Source: JAYVSZ01 sp043774925
GTDB lineage: Bacteria; Pseudomonadota; Gammaproteobacteria; Burkholderiales; Methylophilaceae
Assembly (NCBI GenBank): GCA_043774925.1
Contig: JAYVSZ010000015.1
Location: forward strand, 6,929-70,928
DNA: 64,000 nt
Direction: 5' to 3'
The notes beneath the pieces were generated by a model. It worked only from the letters and a program-made list of their open reading frames with translations, ran no database searches and had not been told where the DNA came from. A program made the translations under genes and the position numbers. Below are positions 43,132 through 51,699 of this stretch, one piece after another; within the stretch, counting starts at the first letter, position 1, and each line of letters starts with the position of its first letter.

Positions 43132-43941
43132 TTAAATCAAAGCAAGTGGCCGATGTGTCGCAGGCAAATTCCACTTTTTATCGTATTCCACGCCAGTTAA
43201 ATACAAGCCATTAGGCGAAAATGTCGGCGGCGCCTCGGTGCGGTCTTGGTTCGCCAGCAGCGTTTGCATATATTCGGGGGAATGTTTTCCGTTGCCAATG
43301 TAAATCAACGCGCCGACCATATTGCGCACTTGGTGCTGCAAAAAAGCATTGGCGGAAAATTCAAACACAATATGGCTACCAACCGCATGGCCATTTAATT
43401 GATATATGGTGGCTTGCAGCAAGGTCCTGATGGGAGAGTTGGCCTGACATTCGCTGGCGCGAAACGCGCTAAAATCATGTTCCCCAAGCAAGTAATTGCA
43501 AGCTTTTTGCATGACGGCAACATCCAAAGGCATGTGATACCAGCCAGCCTTCTTCGCCAAAATGGCTGGCGCAACAGGTGAGTTTACCAGCAAGTACTGA
43601 TAGCTGCGGTGCATGGCAGAAAAGCGCGCGTGAAATTGCGCTTGCCCTTCAATGTTAACCATCGCTTTCGACCAAATCACGCGCACCGTTTCTGGTAAAA
43701 AGGCGTTCACTCCGCGCACCCAAGCAGTTTCTGGGCGATTCACTTCGGTGTCAAAATGCACCACTTGCATCATGGCGTGCACGCCAGTATCGGTGCGGCC
43801 TGCAGCGTGGATACGCACGCTGTGCTGCGTAATAGATTGAATCGCTTTTTCTAACGCATCCTGCACGCCGCATAAGCTTGGCTGGCTTTGCCAGCCACAA
43901 AAACTGGCGCCGTCAAACTCAATACCAAGTGCGATGCGCAT
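43132..43941 (-). CDS. truA: tRNA pseudouridine(38-40) synthase
   Basis: 269 residues. Catalytic aspartate in AAGRTDTGVHAMMQVVHFD (about residue 51), GWQSQP near the N-terminus, and HQVRNMVGALIYIG in the second half. Modifies U38-U40 in the anticodon arm of several tRNAs. Start directly abuts the stop of the preceding membrane-protein gene. Confidence 0.97.
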   Translation of the reverse strand: MRIALGIEFDGASFCGWQSQPSLCGVQDALEKAIQSITQHSVRIHAAGRTDTGVHAMMQVVHFDTEVNRPETAWVRGVNAFLPETVRVIWSKAMVNIEGQAQFHARFSAMHRSYQYLLVNSPVAPAILAKKAGWYHMPLDVAVMQKACNYLLGEHDFSAFRASECQANSPIRTLLQATIYQLNGHAVGSHIVFEFSANAFLQHQVRNMVGALIYIGNGKHSPEYMQTLLANQDRTEAPPTFSPNGLYLTGVEYDKKWNLPATHRPLALI

Positions 43942-44586
43942 TTATGCCACAATCTTAAATAAAATTTGCATCAAAGCGAGTGCCATCAAGGCAATCAAGC
44001 TATTATCCAGCCAAGAAAATGTTGGTTTTTCTAGCGTAATTTCGATGTCATCATGCTGCGTTTCTGTAAAAATATTCGCCAAATTTTGGCTTAAATTGCT
44101 AAAAATAAGCTGATTTTTTGGCGCTTGTTGTTGCAATTCAACGTAATGCAGTGTTAGCCATAATCGGGCTGCGAAGCGCTCCACATCTAGGCCTATGTAT
44201 TTTAGTGGCGTCAATAAAAAGTAAAAGCCTGAAATAAGTTGCTGCCTAGTGTTTACTGCTAACAATATTGATAACGCCGCCAACATCACCGTAATGCGCA
44301 GTAATTGCATTAAACCCGCGCGCAAGCCTTCGTAAGTCGGGCTGATGCTAAAAGGCCAGCCAGCAATATGTTCGCCAGGCGTATTGAGCGCAAAAATGAC
44401 AAACATGACTAAATAGAACCATTTTAAACGCTTTGTTAAGCGATAAAACTGATGGTTTTTAACCAGTATTAGCATGCAATATAACAGGCCAGCCGCGAGA
44501 AGTAGTACTTTTAAATTCAATATGTTAAGTGCAATAGAGAATATAAAAAAAGCCATTAATTGCGTCATGATATTAATTTTTGGCAT
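43942..44586 (-). CDS. CbiQ/EcfT-like membrane protein
   Basis: 214 residues with about five hydrophobic segments. The run GLRAGLMQLLRITVMLAALSILLAVNTRQQLISGF and the following LLTPLKYIGLDVERFAARLWLTLHYVE fit the transmembrane component of energy-coupling-factor transporters (CbiQ/EcfT), where this region contacts the ATPase. No ATPase or substrate-binding partner is nearby, so it may be a solitary member with another job. Located between fimV and truA. Confidence 0.65.
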   Translation of the reverse strand: MPKINIMTQLMAFFIFSIALNILNLKVLLLAAGLLYCMLILVKNHQFYRLTKRLKWFYLVMFVIFALNTPGEHIAGWPFSISPTYEGLRAGLMQLLRITVMLAALSILLAVNTRQQLISGFYFLLTPLKYIGLDVERFAARLWLTLHYVELQQQAPKNQLIFSNLSQNLANIFTETQHDDIEITLEKPTFSWLDNSLIALMALALMQILFKIVA

Positions 44587-44633
44587 GACTTGAATTATTT
44601 CCTAATTTTGGCAGAATTACAAAAAAATAAAAC

Positions 44634-44663
44634 AAAAAAACCGGACATATAGCCCGGCCTTTT
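44634..44663 (-). terminator. Terminator of fimV
   Basis: Minus strand CCGGGC and GTCCGG (one G-U pair) around a 5-nt loop, followed by seven T. It starts about 20 nt after the fimV stop. Confidence 0.85.
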
Positions 44664-44677
44664 TTATGTTACAAAAG

Positions 44678-47506
44678 CTAGCCTATTTGTGTCAAAAGCG
44701 CTTCGGCACGTTTACGCTGATTGTCGCCGCCTTCTTTCATCACTTCCGCTAGTAGCTCTTTGGCACCTTCTTCATCATCCATCTCGATATAGGCTGAGAC
44801 CAGTTCCAGCTTGGTTTCCACGTCAGCTGGCTCATCTGCAGAAGCAACAGGTGTTTCGCTTGCAGCATCATCCATATCTAAAGTGATGCCTGATAAATCT
44901 ACTGTTTTTGCTGTGCCTTCATCCGCAGCGTCAGCAGTGATTGTCGTAATATCAAAGCCAAAATCACCAGCATCTGCAGCATCACTCATTTCAAACGATT
45001 CGAAGTTGCTGCTTTCCGCCACTTCGTTGTCTTGCAAACCAAAATCGACTTTAGGCAGATCAAAAGATGCTTCCTCTACCGTTTCAAACGTCGGCGTTGC
45101 GGACGAATTTTCTGCCCCTAATTTAGAAAAATCTAAATCTGGCATGGTGTGGCTAAAGCCAGGACTGGCCTTCATCTCAGGCGCATCTGTTGTGCTCAAT
45201 TCACCCATGTCGAAGTTCAAACCAGCATCCATCGCCGGTGTTTCTGTTGGCATATCAAATGACTCAAACGCAGTTGCAGCCACTGCCGTGCCCAATGCTG
45301 CTGTAAGCCCAGCACCCGCTAAACCACTTGTTAAATCTTGCGCTTTCTCTTTTATCGCCTCTAAACTTTTAGGCGCATCAAAATTCATGTCAAGACCATC
45401 ATCAGCTTTGGTGCTTTCTGACGCGAAATCTTTGGTTAAAGAATCGTTATCAAATGAAAAATCTAAATCTTTTTCTGCCGCTAGCGGAGAATCGGAAAAA
45501 TCAGAAGCGTCTAATTTAGCGCCAGTATCGGCCAGCTTTGCTTTGCCGCCCGTTGGGCTAGCGTTAGCTTGGTAGAGCGGATTGCTCGGCTCCAGCTTAA
45601 TACCAATTTCTGCCACTCTTGCCCATATTGGGTCATCCGCACCCAATGTGGTATAAAGCTCGCCCGAAACCGTCTCAAAAGCAGACATACTCTTGCTTGC
45701 AGCGTACATTTCCAGCAATTTAAGATGCAGTTCGTAACGTTTTGGTTCTTTTGAGATGGCATCTTTCAAAATTTCTTCAGCTTGCGCGTCGCGACCATAA
45801 GCCATATACACTTCAGCTTCCGCTATCGGGTCAACGTCATTGGTGTCAATCATGCCACCACTTGCGCTTTGCGAGAAATCAGTTAAGAAGGATGTGTCGC
45901 CAGTATCTACGCTGGAGCTAGAAGTATTACCGAACACAGTATTGGCTTTTAAACCACCCGAAGTCATGATGCCTTGTTCAAAATCCGCTAGATTTTTCTT
46001 ACGTTTATTACGCAAGAACATCCAACCACCGCCTAACAATGCCAACAAACCACCTGCACCGCCCAATAAAACTGGATCTAGATTTCCTGCCATACCGGCT
46101 AAGAAGCCTGGCTGCTCAACTGGCGCAGCGATAACGGCTGGTTTAGCTTCTGGTTTGGCTTCTGGTTTTGCAGCTTCAACAGGCTTTTCTGGTGTGCTTG
46201 GCGCAGCAACCACATCGGCAGGTTTTGCTTGCTCAACTGGCTTTACCGCTTCAACTGGTTTGATTTCTGCAGGCTTTTGCTCGACAACTGGTGTTTTACT
46301 TGCTTCCGCCGCTTGTTTTTGCATGTCGGTCATTGCATTATTTTTAAGTGCCAACAATTTTTGCATATCAGCAATTTGCTTTTCAAGCGCAGCAGTTCTG
46401 TCTTGCGCCTCTTTCAAGCCTTTTTCACGCGCCGTCACCTCTTCTTGTAGCGCCGCCACTTTCGCTTGCAATGATTTAGCCTCTGCTGAGTTACCATCGC
46501 CAGCCGATAGTTTCACGACATCTTTTGGTCCATTACCTGCTGGCATCGATTTGTCTTCAGCCGCAGTTTTAATCTTACCACTAGAAGATTGTCCACTTGC
46601 TTCTGCATCGACAGGGGCAGAATCCACCACCATACCCGCTAGTTTATTACGGTAAGCATTCCAATCGGCTGTTTGCACTTTGATTTCTTGCGCTGCTGCT
46701 TTGCGTGAGAGCGCGTTTAATGCCTCTTCGGAGGGTGGGCGTATGATTTTACCCACATTCAAGCGGTTCATATTGTCGCCGCTAAACGCATCTGGGTTGG
46801 TTTGGTACAAACCAACCAACATTTGCTCAAGACTTACGCCTTCCGGCTTCATTTCGCTCGCAATTTTTGCCAGCGTATCACCTTTTTGTGTCACATACTC
46901 TTGACCCGCAGTTTCTGCGCCAGCGCTGCTAGCTTCGGTATCCGCGATTGGCTTTACTTTTCTGTTCTTTCGGCCACTTTTTTTCGTGCTAACAGGCGCA
47001 TCGGCAGCCATGTTATTATCAGCTTGCGCTGCCATTTTGCTCGTTTGTACCACAGGCGCTTGCGTGGTTGAGCCAGCCTGTGTGTTGCTATCTACTTCGC
47101 CCGTGTAACCAGGCGGATCGAGCAAAACGGTGTATTCGCGCAACAAGCGGCCAGAGTTCCAATCCACTTGCAATAGCATGTCTAAGAATGGCTCGCTGAT
47201 TGGCTGAGCTGAATTAAGTTTTAGAATGGGTGCGCCGCTAGCGTTTTTTGCAACTGTCACTTTAATGTTATTGTGCGATGCTGGGCGCTCAATGCCTTGC
47301 GCTGCGTATGCTTCCTCTGAAGCAATTGCGGCGGTAATTGAGGACAGCTCCTCAGCACTGACTGAAATAAGCTCAATATCTGCCTTAAGCGGTTCGCCGA
47401 TACCTGATTGCACATTCAACTTGCCTAAGCCTGCCGCAAATACTGAGATTGGCAGCAGCGCCACGCATAAGGCAACTGAGATTTTCTTTAATTTTGAGTT
47501 ATGCAC
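44678..47506 (-). CDS. fimV: FimV/HubP-type peptidoglycan-binding polar protein
   Basis: 942 residues. GTG start at 47506, required to include the signal peptide (residues 1-24, ISVALCVALLPISVFA). Order: FimV N-terminal beta domain (about 25-130, LGKLNVQSGIGEPLKADIEL), LysM (about 203-258, YVTQKGDTLAKIA), coiled coil (about 345-400), Pro/Lys/Ala linker, one membrane helix (about 475-497), acidic repetitive cytoplasmic region, and a C-terminal TPR-like FimV domain (KLELVSAYIEMDDEEGAKEL). In other bacteria it organises the cell pole, type IV pili and chemotaxis proteins. Between asd and truA, as in Pseudomonas. Confidence 0.93.
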   Translation of the reverse strand: MHNSKLKKISVALCVALLPISVFAAGLGKLNVQSGIGEPLKADIELISVSAEELSSITAAIASEEAYAAQGIERPASHNNIKVTVAKNASGAPILKLNSAQPISEPFLDMLLQVDWNSGRLLREYTVLLDPPGYTGEVDSNTQAGSTTQAPVVQTSKMAAQADNNMAADAPVSTKKSGRKNRKVKPIADTEASSAGAETAGQEYVTQKGDTLAKIASEMKPEGVSLEQMLVGLYQTNPDAFSGDNMNRLNVGKIIRPPSEEALNALSRKAAAQEIKVQTADWNAYRNKLAGMVVDSAPVDAEASGQSSSGKIKTAAEDKSMPAGNGPKDVVKLSAGDGNSAEAKSLQAKVAALQEEVTAREKGLKEAQDRTAALEKQIADMQKLLALKNNAMTDMQKQAAEASKTPVVEQKPAEIKPVEAVKPVEQAKPADVVAAPSTPEKPVEAAKPEAKPEAKPAVIAAPVEQPGFLAGMAGNLDPVLLGGAGGLLALLGGGWMFLRNKRKKNLADFEQGIMTSGGLKANTVFGNTSSSSVDTGDTSFLTDFSQSASGGMIDTNDVDPIAEAEVYMAYGRDAQAEEILKDAISKEPKRYELHLKLLEMYAASKSMSAFETVSGELYTTLGADDPIWARVAEIGIKLEPSNPLYQANASPTGGKAKLADTGAKLDASDFSDSPLAAEKDLDFSFDNDSLTKDFASESTKADDGLDMNFDAPKSLEAIKEKAQDLTSGLAGAGLTAALGTAVAATAFESFDMPTETPAMDAGLNFDMGELSTTDAPEMKASPGFSHTMPDLDFSKLGAENSSATPTFETVEEASFDLPKVDFGLQDNEVAESSNFESFEMSDAADAGDFGFDITTITADAADEGTAKTVDLSGITLDMDDAASETPVASADEPADVETKLELVSAYIEMDDEEGAKELLAEVMKEGGDNQRKRAEALLTQIG

Positions 47507-47677
47507 TATCCCACCCTTAATATACTAAAATATTGCAATAACAAAAATAACATCAATTAGTTAGAGTTGCAAGCTCATAATGCACATTATATTCAACAGC
47601 TATGTGATTGTTAGTGAATACTGTTGCTTTTTTTCAAAAAAATCGCGGAAACTTAGTCTCGCTTTGCGCGACTTTAC

Positions 47678-48793
47678 TTACTTTTGCGTGATTAAAATGC
47701 GTAACATTCGGCGCAATGGCTCGGCCGCGCCCCATAACAGCTGGTCGCCCACGGTAAATGCAGAGAGATAATCATCGCCCATGTTCAACTTGCGCAAACG
47801 GCCGACAGGCGTAGCGAGCTTGCCAGTGACAGCGGCAGGTGTCAGCTCGCGCATGCTGGCTTGGCGTTCATTCGGAATCACTTTCGCCCATTCATTCGCC
47901 TCCGCCAACATTTGACTGATTTCGTCCAGCGGCACCTTTTTTTTCAGTTTAATGGTCATGGCTTGGCTATGGCAACGCATGGCGCCAATGCGCACACACA
48001 GGCCATCAATCGGAATCGGCTTACTTTCGCGGCCAAGAATCTTATTGGTCTCCGCGCCGCCTTTCCATTCTTCTTTACTTTGTCCGTTGCCCAAGTCGCT
48101 GTCAATCCACGGAATCAAGCTGCCTGCCAACGGCACGCCGAAATTTTCGGTGGGAAAGTTACTATCGCGTAAAGTGCCAGCCACTTCGCGGTCGATGTCT
48201 AAAATCGCCGAAGCGGGGTCTTGCAAGAACGCACTCGCCACGCGATGCGCCTCGCCCATTTGATTGAGTAATTCACGCATATTCTGCGCACCAGCGCCAG
48301 AAGCCGCTTGGTAGGTCATAGAAGTCACCCACTCGACTAAGTCTGCCTCAAACAAACCATTTAATGCCATTAACATTAACGAAACCGTGCAGTTGCCGCC
48401 AATCCAGTTATTGCCGCCTTTTTGTATTGCATCTTCAATCACGTGCATATTCACTGGGTCGAGAATAATCACCGAATCTTTGTTCATGCGCAGTGTTGAA
48501 GCGGCGTCTATCCAATGACCAGCCCAGCCAGAGCTGCGTAATTGAGGAGATATCTCACTGGTGTAATCGCCGCCTTGGCAGGAAACAATCACGTCCATTT
48601 TTGCAAGTTCAGCAATATTTTTCGCGTCTTGCAAGCTAGGCGAATCTTTGCCAATGCTAGGCGCAGCGCCGCCCGCTTGCGACGTGGTAAAAAATTGCGG
48701 CTCAATGAGCGCAAAATCATTTTCTTCTACCATCCGCTGCATCAGCACGCTGCCCACCATGCCACGCCAACCTATAAATCCCACTCTAAGCAT
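47678..48793 (-). CDS. asd: Aspartate-semialdehyde dehydrogenase
   Basis: 371 residues from ATG at 48793 (MLRVGFIGWRGMVGSVLMQR); upstream in-frame sequence to 48859 runs into the entericidin gene. Reduces aspartyl phosphate, leading to lysine, threonine, methionine and diaminopimelate. Nucleotide loop GWRGMVGS, active-site Cys in WIGGNCTVSLM (about residue 134), and IRIGAMRCHSQA-type substrate segment. Long Gram-negative form. GGA lies 6 nt before the start. Confidence 0.97.
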   Translation of the reverse strand: MLRVGFIGWRGMVGSVLMQRMVEENDFALIEPQFFTTSQAGGAAPSIGKDSPSLQDAKNIAELAKMDVIVSCQGGDYTSEISPQLRSSGWAGHWIDAASTLRMNKDSVIILDPVNMHVIEDAIQKGGNNWIGGNCTVSLMLMALNGLFEADLVEWVTSMTYQAASGAGAQNMRELLNQMGEAHRVASAFLQDPASAILDIDREVAGTLRDSNFPTENFGVPLAGSLIPWIDSDLGNGQSKEEWKGGAETNKILGRESKPIPIDGLCVRIGAMRCHSQAMTIKLKKKVPLDEISQMLAEANEWAKVIPNERQASMRELTPAAVTGKLATPVGRLRKLNMGDDYLSAFTVGDQLLWGAAEPLRRMLRILITQK

Positions 48794-48818
48794 TGTTATT
48801 CCGTTTTGTCTGTTAAGT

Positions 48819-48938
48819 TTATTGAGTCGATTTTTTAATCGCCTCGCCACCTTTTTCAATGTCTTGGCCCACGCCGTGAATCGTGTTGCAGCCAGCTAAC
48901 ACAAAAACATATATTGCTAATACTATGATTTTATTCAT
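48819..48938 (-). CDS. Entericidin A/B family lipoprotein
   Basis: 39 residues: MNKIIVLAIYVFVLAGC with Cys17 as the acylated residue, then NTIHGVGQDIEKGGEAIKKS and TQ. The GVGQDIEKGGEAI stretch is diagnostic of the entericidin family (ecnA/ecnB), small membrane-anchored cell-envelope lipoproteins. AAGGATAT lies before the ATG. Only one copy is present, so the antidote/toxin pair of E. coli is not reproduced here. Between yajQ (14 nt) and asd (25 nt). Confidence 0.9.
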   Translation of the reverse strand: MNKIIVLAIYVFVLAGCNTIHGVGQDIEKGGEAIKKSTQ

Positions 48939-48952
48939 AAAAATATCCTTAA

Positions 48953-49447
48953 TTAATCGCGAAAATTACCAAATTGCATCGGGAAATCCGTCACATTTTT
49001 CTTCACAAACGCAATCGCGTCTTGCAAAATATCGCGCTTTGCGCCGTTTACGCGTACTGTATCGCCCTGAATGCTCGCCTGCACTTTCATGCCGCTATCT
49101 TTAATCAACTTGGTAATACGTTTTGCCAAGTCAGCATCAATACCCGCGCGGATTTTCAGCTCTTGCTTCACTTTATTGCCGCCCACTTTTTGCACGTCTT
49201 TATGCTCTAAACGCTTAGAAGAATCAGGCTCTTTTTTCTCCATGCCTGGCAGCAAAATATCTTTAATCTGGTCGATCTGAAAGTCATTATCGCCGAACAA
49301 AGTAATCACGCTGTCTTTTTCGTTGAGTTCAACTTTAGCACTCGTGCCTTTAAAATCGTAGCGATTGGTAATTTGCTTGCCCGCAATATCAATTGCGTTT
49401 TTTAAGCCAACCATATCCACTTCCGAACTAATATCAAAACTTGGCAT
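48953..49447 (-). CDS. yajQ: YajQ family nucleotide-binding protein
   Basis: 164 residues, cytoplasmic, two ferredoxin-like halves. MPSFDISSEVDMVGLKNAID, then ITNRYDFKGT, and DIQGDTVRVNGAKRDILQ-type C-terminal block are conserved. Members bind nucleotides and, in Xanthomonas, cyclic di-GMP; the role in most bacteria is not known. Separated from ppnP by 142 bp with two dispersed repeats. Confidence 0.94.
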   Translation of the reverse strand: MPSFDISSEVDMVGLKNAIDIAGKQITNRYDFKGTSAKVELNEKDSVITLFGDNDFQIDQIKDILLPGMEKKEPDSSKRLEHKDVQKVGGNKVKQELKIRAGIDADLAKRITKLIKDSGMKVQASIQGDTVRVNGAKRDILQDAIAFVKKNVTDFPMQFGNFRD

Positions 49448-49472
49448 AAAAAATCCTTAAAATCAATTTTAG

Positions 49473-49576
49473 CCGCCGATGAACGCAGATGTACGTCGAT
49501 AAAAACGGATAAAAACATCAAAATACAGTTTAATAAAGTCTAAAACAACCGCCATACAAGCCAATATCCATGCGGG
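49473..49576. repeat. Two dispersed repeats in the yajQ-ppnP gap
   Basis: 49473-49509 carries the CCGCCGATGAACGCAGAT family seen twice at 9242-9412. 49558-49576 carries CAAGCCAATATCCATGCGG, one base different from 18940-18958 in the pqq cluster. They lie 48 bp apart with no gene between them. Confidence 0.75.
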
Positions 49577-49589
49577 TTACAGAGCATAT

Positions 49590-49901
49590 TTATTCAAAGT
49601 GGCAAACGTAGTCTAACATTTCAATTGTTTCTATTTCAAAACTTGAATTCCCTGGCACGGTGAATTTTTCACCCGCGCCATAAGTTTTCCAGTCACTTTC
49701 CCCATCTAAGCGCACTTTACACTTGCCCAAATTGATTTCCATCAACTCTGGCGTAGCGGTGTTAAAAGTGAGCGAACTTGGGAAAATTACGCCAATCGTG
49801 CTACGCGTCCCGTTTGGCAACATCACGGTGTGGCTTACACATTTGCCATCAAAATACACATTGGCTTTTTTCTTCACGCTTACATTATCAAACTGTGCCA
49901 T
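49590..49901 (-). CDS. ppnP: Pyrimidine/purine nucleoside phosphorylase (DUF1255)
   Basis: 103-residue cupin. VKKKANVYFDGKCVSHTVML, TIGVIFPSSLTFNT and WKTYGAGEKFTVPGNSSFEI match PpnP (YaiE), which phosphorolyses a range of nucleosides to ribose-1-phosphate and free bases. Full length. Independent of the neighbouring leu genes in function; 37 nt after leuB. Confidence 0.93.
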   Translation of the reverse strand: MAQFDNVSVKKKANVYFDGKCVSHTVMLPNGTRSTIGVIFPSSLTFNTATPELMEINLGKCKVRLDGESDWKTYGAGEKFTVPGNSSFEIETIEMLDYVCHFE

Positions 49902-49938
49902 TTTTATTCCTCAAAAATATTAATTATATTAGTGTAAA

Positions 49939-51006
49939 TTACATTGCCGCGACGATTTGGTCGCCCATTTCAGAACAACTGACTTTTTTCATGCCTGCTT
50001 CGTAAATATCGCCCGTGCGGTAACCCGCTGCCAGCACTTTTTTCACTGCGTTTTCAATGCGTTGCGCCGCAGCTTCATTGTCAAACGTGTAGCGCAACAT
50101 CATGGCGGTCGATAAAATCGTTGCAATCGGATTGGCCAAATTCATACCCGCAATATCTGGCGCAGAGCCGTGCGATGGCTCGTACAAGCCTTTTTTGGTC
50201 TCATTGAGTGAAGCAGAAGCCAGCATGCCGATTGAGCCTGTGAGCATTGAAGCTTCGTCTGACAAAATATCACCAAAAATATTGCCTGTCACAATCACAT
50301 CAAACTGTTTTGGGTTACGAATCAATTGCATCGCCGCATTATCCACGTACATGTGACTCAACTCAACTTCCGGGTATTCTTTGGCGACATCAATCACAAT
50401 TTCTTTCCAAAATTCTGTCGTTTCTAGCACGTTGGCTTTATCTACTGAGCAAAGTTTTTTCTTACGTTTCATGGCAATACCAAACGCTACATGCGCAATG
50501 CGGCGCACTTCAGATTCCTTATAAACCATGGTGTTGAAGCCTTCGCGTTCGCCATCCGCATTCACACGCATGCCGCGCGGCTGGCCAAAATAAATATCGC
50601 CAGTCAGTTCACGCACAATCATAATATCTAGCCCAGAAACCACTTCTGGCTTAAGTGTGGAAGCATTGGCAAGCTCAGGATACAGCACCGCAGGACGCAA
50701 ATTGGCGAACAAACCTAAATCTTTACGCGCAGCTAATAAACCGCCTGTTTCTGGGCGTAACGGACGGTCTAGCTTATCATACTGCGGGCCACCAACAGCA
50801 CCAAGCAGCACCGCATCTGCCTCACGGCAAACTTTTTGCGTAAATTCTGGGTACGGATGGCCATGAGCATCGTAGCCTGCGCCACCAAAAGGCGCTTCGG
50901 TAAAGGTCATACCTAAACCTTCTTTACTCAGCACTTCCAACACACGCATCGCTTGTGCAATAATTTCTGGGCCAATGCCATCACCGGGTAAAACTGCAAT
51001 TTTCAT
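49939..51006 (-). CDS. leuB: 3-isopropylmalate dehydrogenase
   Basis: 355 residues. Oxidative decarboxylation of 3-isopropylmalate for leucine. LPGDGIGPEI start, ELTGDIYFGQPRG, and the C-terminal LYEPSHGSAPDIAG metal/NAD site. In a pathway with CimA it may also act on 3-methylmalate in the isoleucine branch. 47 nt after leuD. Confidence 0.97.
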   Translation of the reverse strand: MKIAVLPGDGIGPEIIAQAMRVLEVLSKEGLGMTFTEAPFGGAGYDAHGHPYPEFTQKVCREADAVLLGAVGGPQYDKLDRPLRPETGGLLAARKDLGLFANLRPAVLYPELANASTLKPEVVSGLDIMIVRELTGDIYFGQPRGMRVNADGEREGFNTMVYKESEVRRIAHVAFGIAMKRKKKLCSVDKANVLETTEFWKEIVIDVAKEYPEVELSHMYVDNAAMQLIRNPKQFDVIVTGNIFGDILSDEASMLTGSIGMLASASLNETKKGLYEPSHGSAPDIAGMNLANPIATILSTAMMLRYTFDNEAAAQRIENAVKKVLAAGYRTGDIYEAGMKKVSCSEMGDQIVAAM

Positions 51007-51053
51007 ACTAATTTCCTAAATTTATTATCAACTAAATACTTGACTAAAAATCA

Positions 51054-51692
51054 CTAAGAAAACAACCAAGGCTGAACCGCTTTATGCTTGTTTTCAAACG
51101 CTTTTATCGCCTCTGCGTGTTGTAGCGTTAAACCTATTTCATCCAAGCCATTTAGCAAATTACGCTTAGAAGTTGGGTGAATTTCAAAGCCAAATGTTTC
51201 GCCGCTTGGCAGCGTGACGGTTTGCGATGGCAAATCAACACTCAAGTTGTAACCTACTGTTTTTTCACACGCTTTAAACAATTTATCAACAATATCGTGG
51301 CTAGCTACAATCGGCAACATGCCATTTTTATAGCAATTGTTAAAGAAAATATCGGCGTAACTTGGCGCAATAATCACGCGAAAACCGTAATCTTCAATCG
51401 CCCAAGGTGCGTGTTCGCGACTTGAGCCACAGCCAAAATTTTCACGCGTAAGCATAATTTGTGCGCCTTTGTAACGAGCTTGGTTAAGTACAAAGCTAGA
51501 ATTCAGCGGACGACTAGTACAATCCATGCCAGGCTCGCCGTGGTTGGTGTAACGCCATTCGTCAAACAAATACGGGCCAAAACCGCTACGCTTAATCGAC
51601 TTTAGGAATTGTTTTGGAATAATCGCGTCAGTGTCAACATTGGCGCGGTCCAGCGGGCAAACTAATCCATCAATTTTAGTAAATGCTTTCAT
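51054..51692 (-). CDS. leuD: 3-isopropylmalate dehydratase, small subunit
   Basis: 212 residues. Pairs with LeuC to isomerise 2- to 3-isopropylmalate, and often citramalate as well. DTDAIIPKQFLKSIKRSGFG and NFGCGSSREHAPWAIEDYGF are the swivelling-domain substrate motifs. 7 nt after leuC. Confidence 0.97.
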   Translation of the reverse strand: MKAFTKIDGLVCPLDRANVDTDAIIPKQFLKSIKRSGFGPYLFDEWRYTNHGEPGMDCTSRPLNSSFVLNQARYKGAQIMLTRENFGCGSSREHAPWAIEDYGFRVIIAPSYADIFFNNCYKNGMLPIVASHDIVDKLFKACEKTVGYNLSVDLPSQTVTLPSGETFGFEIHPTSKRNLLNGLDEIGLTLQHAEAIKAFENKHKAVQPWLFS

Positions 51693-51699
51693 TTTTTTC

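Noticed and set aside
45840..46655. 271-codon open frame opposite fimV
   Set aside because: It is a Ser/Ala/Phe-rich antisense frame produced by the Ala/Glu/Lys-rich codons of FimV; no start signal and no recognisable domain.
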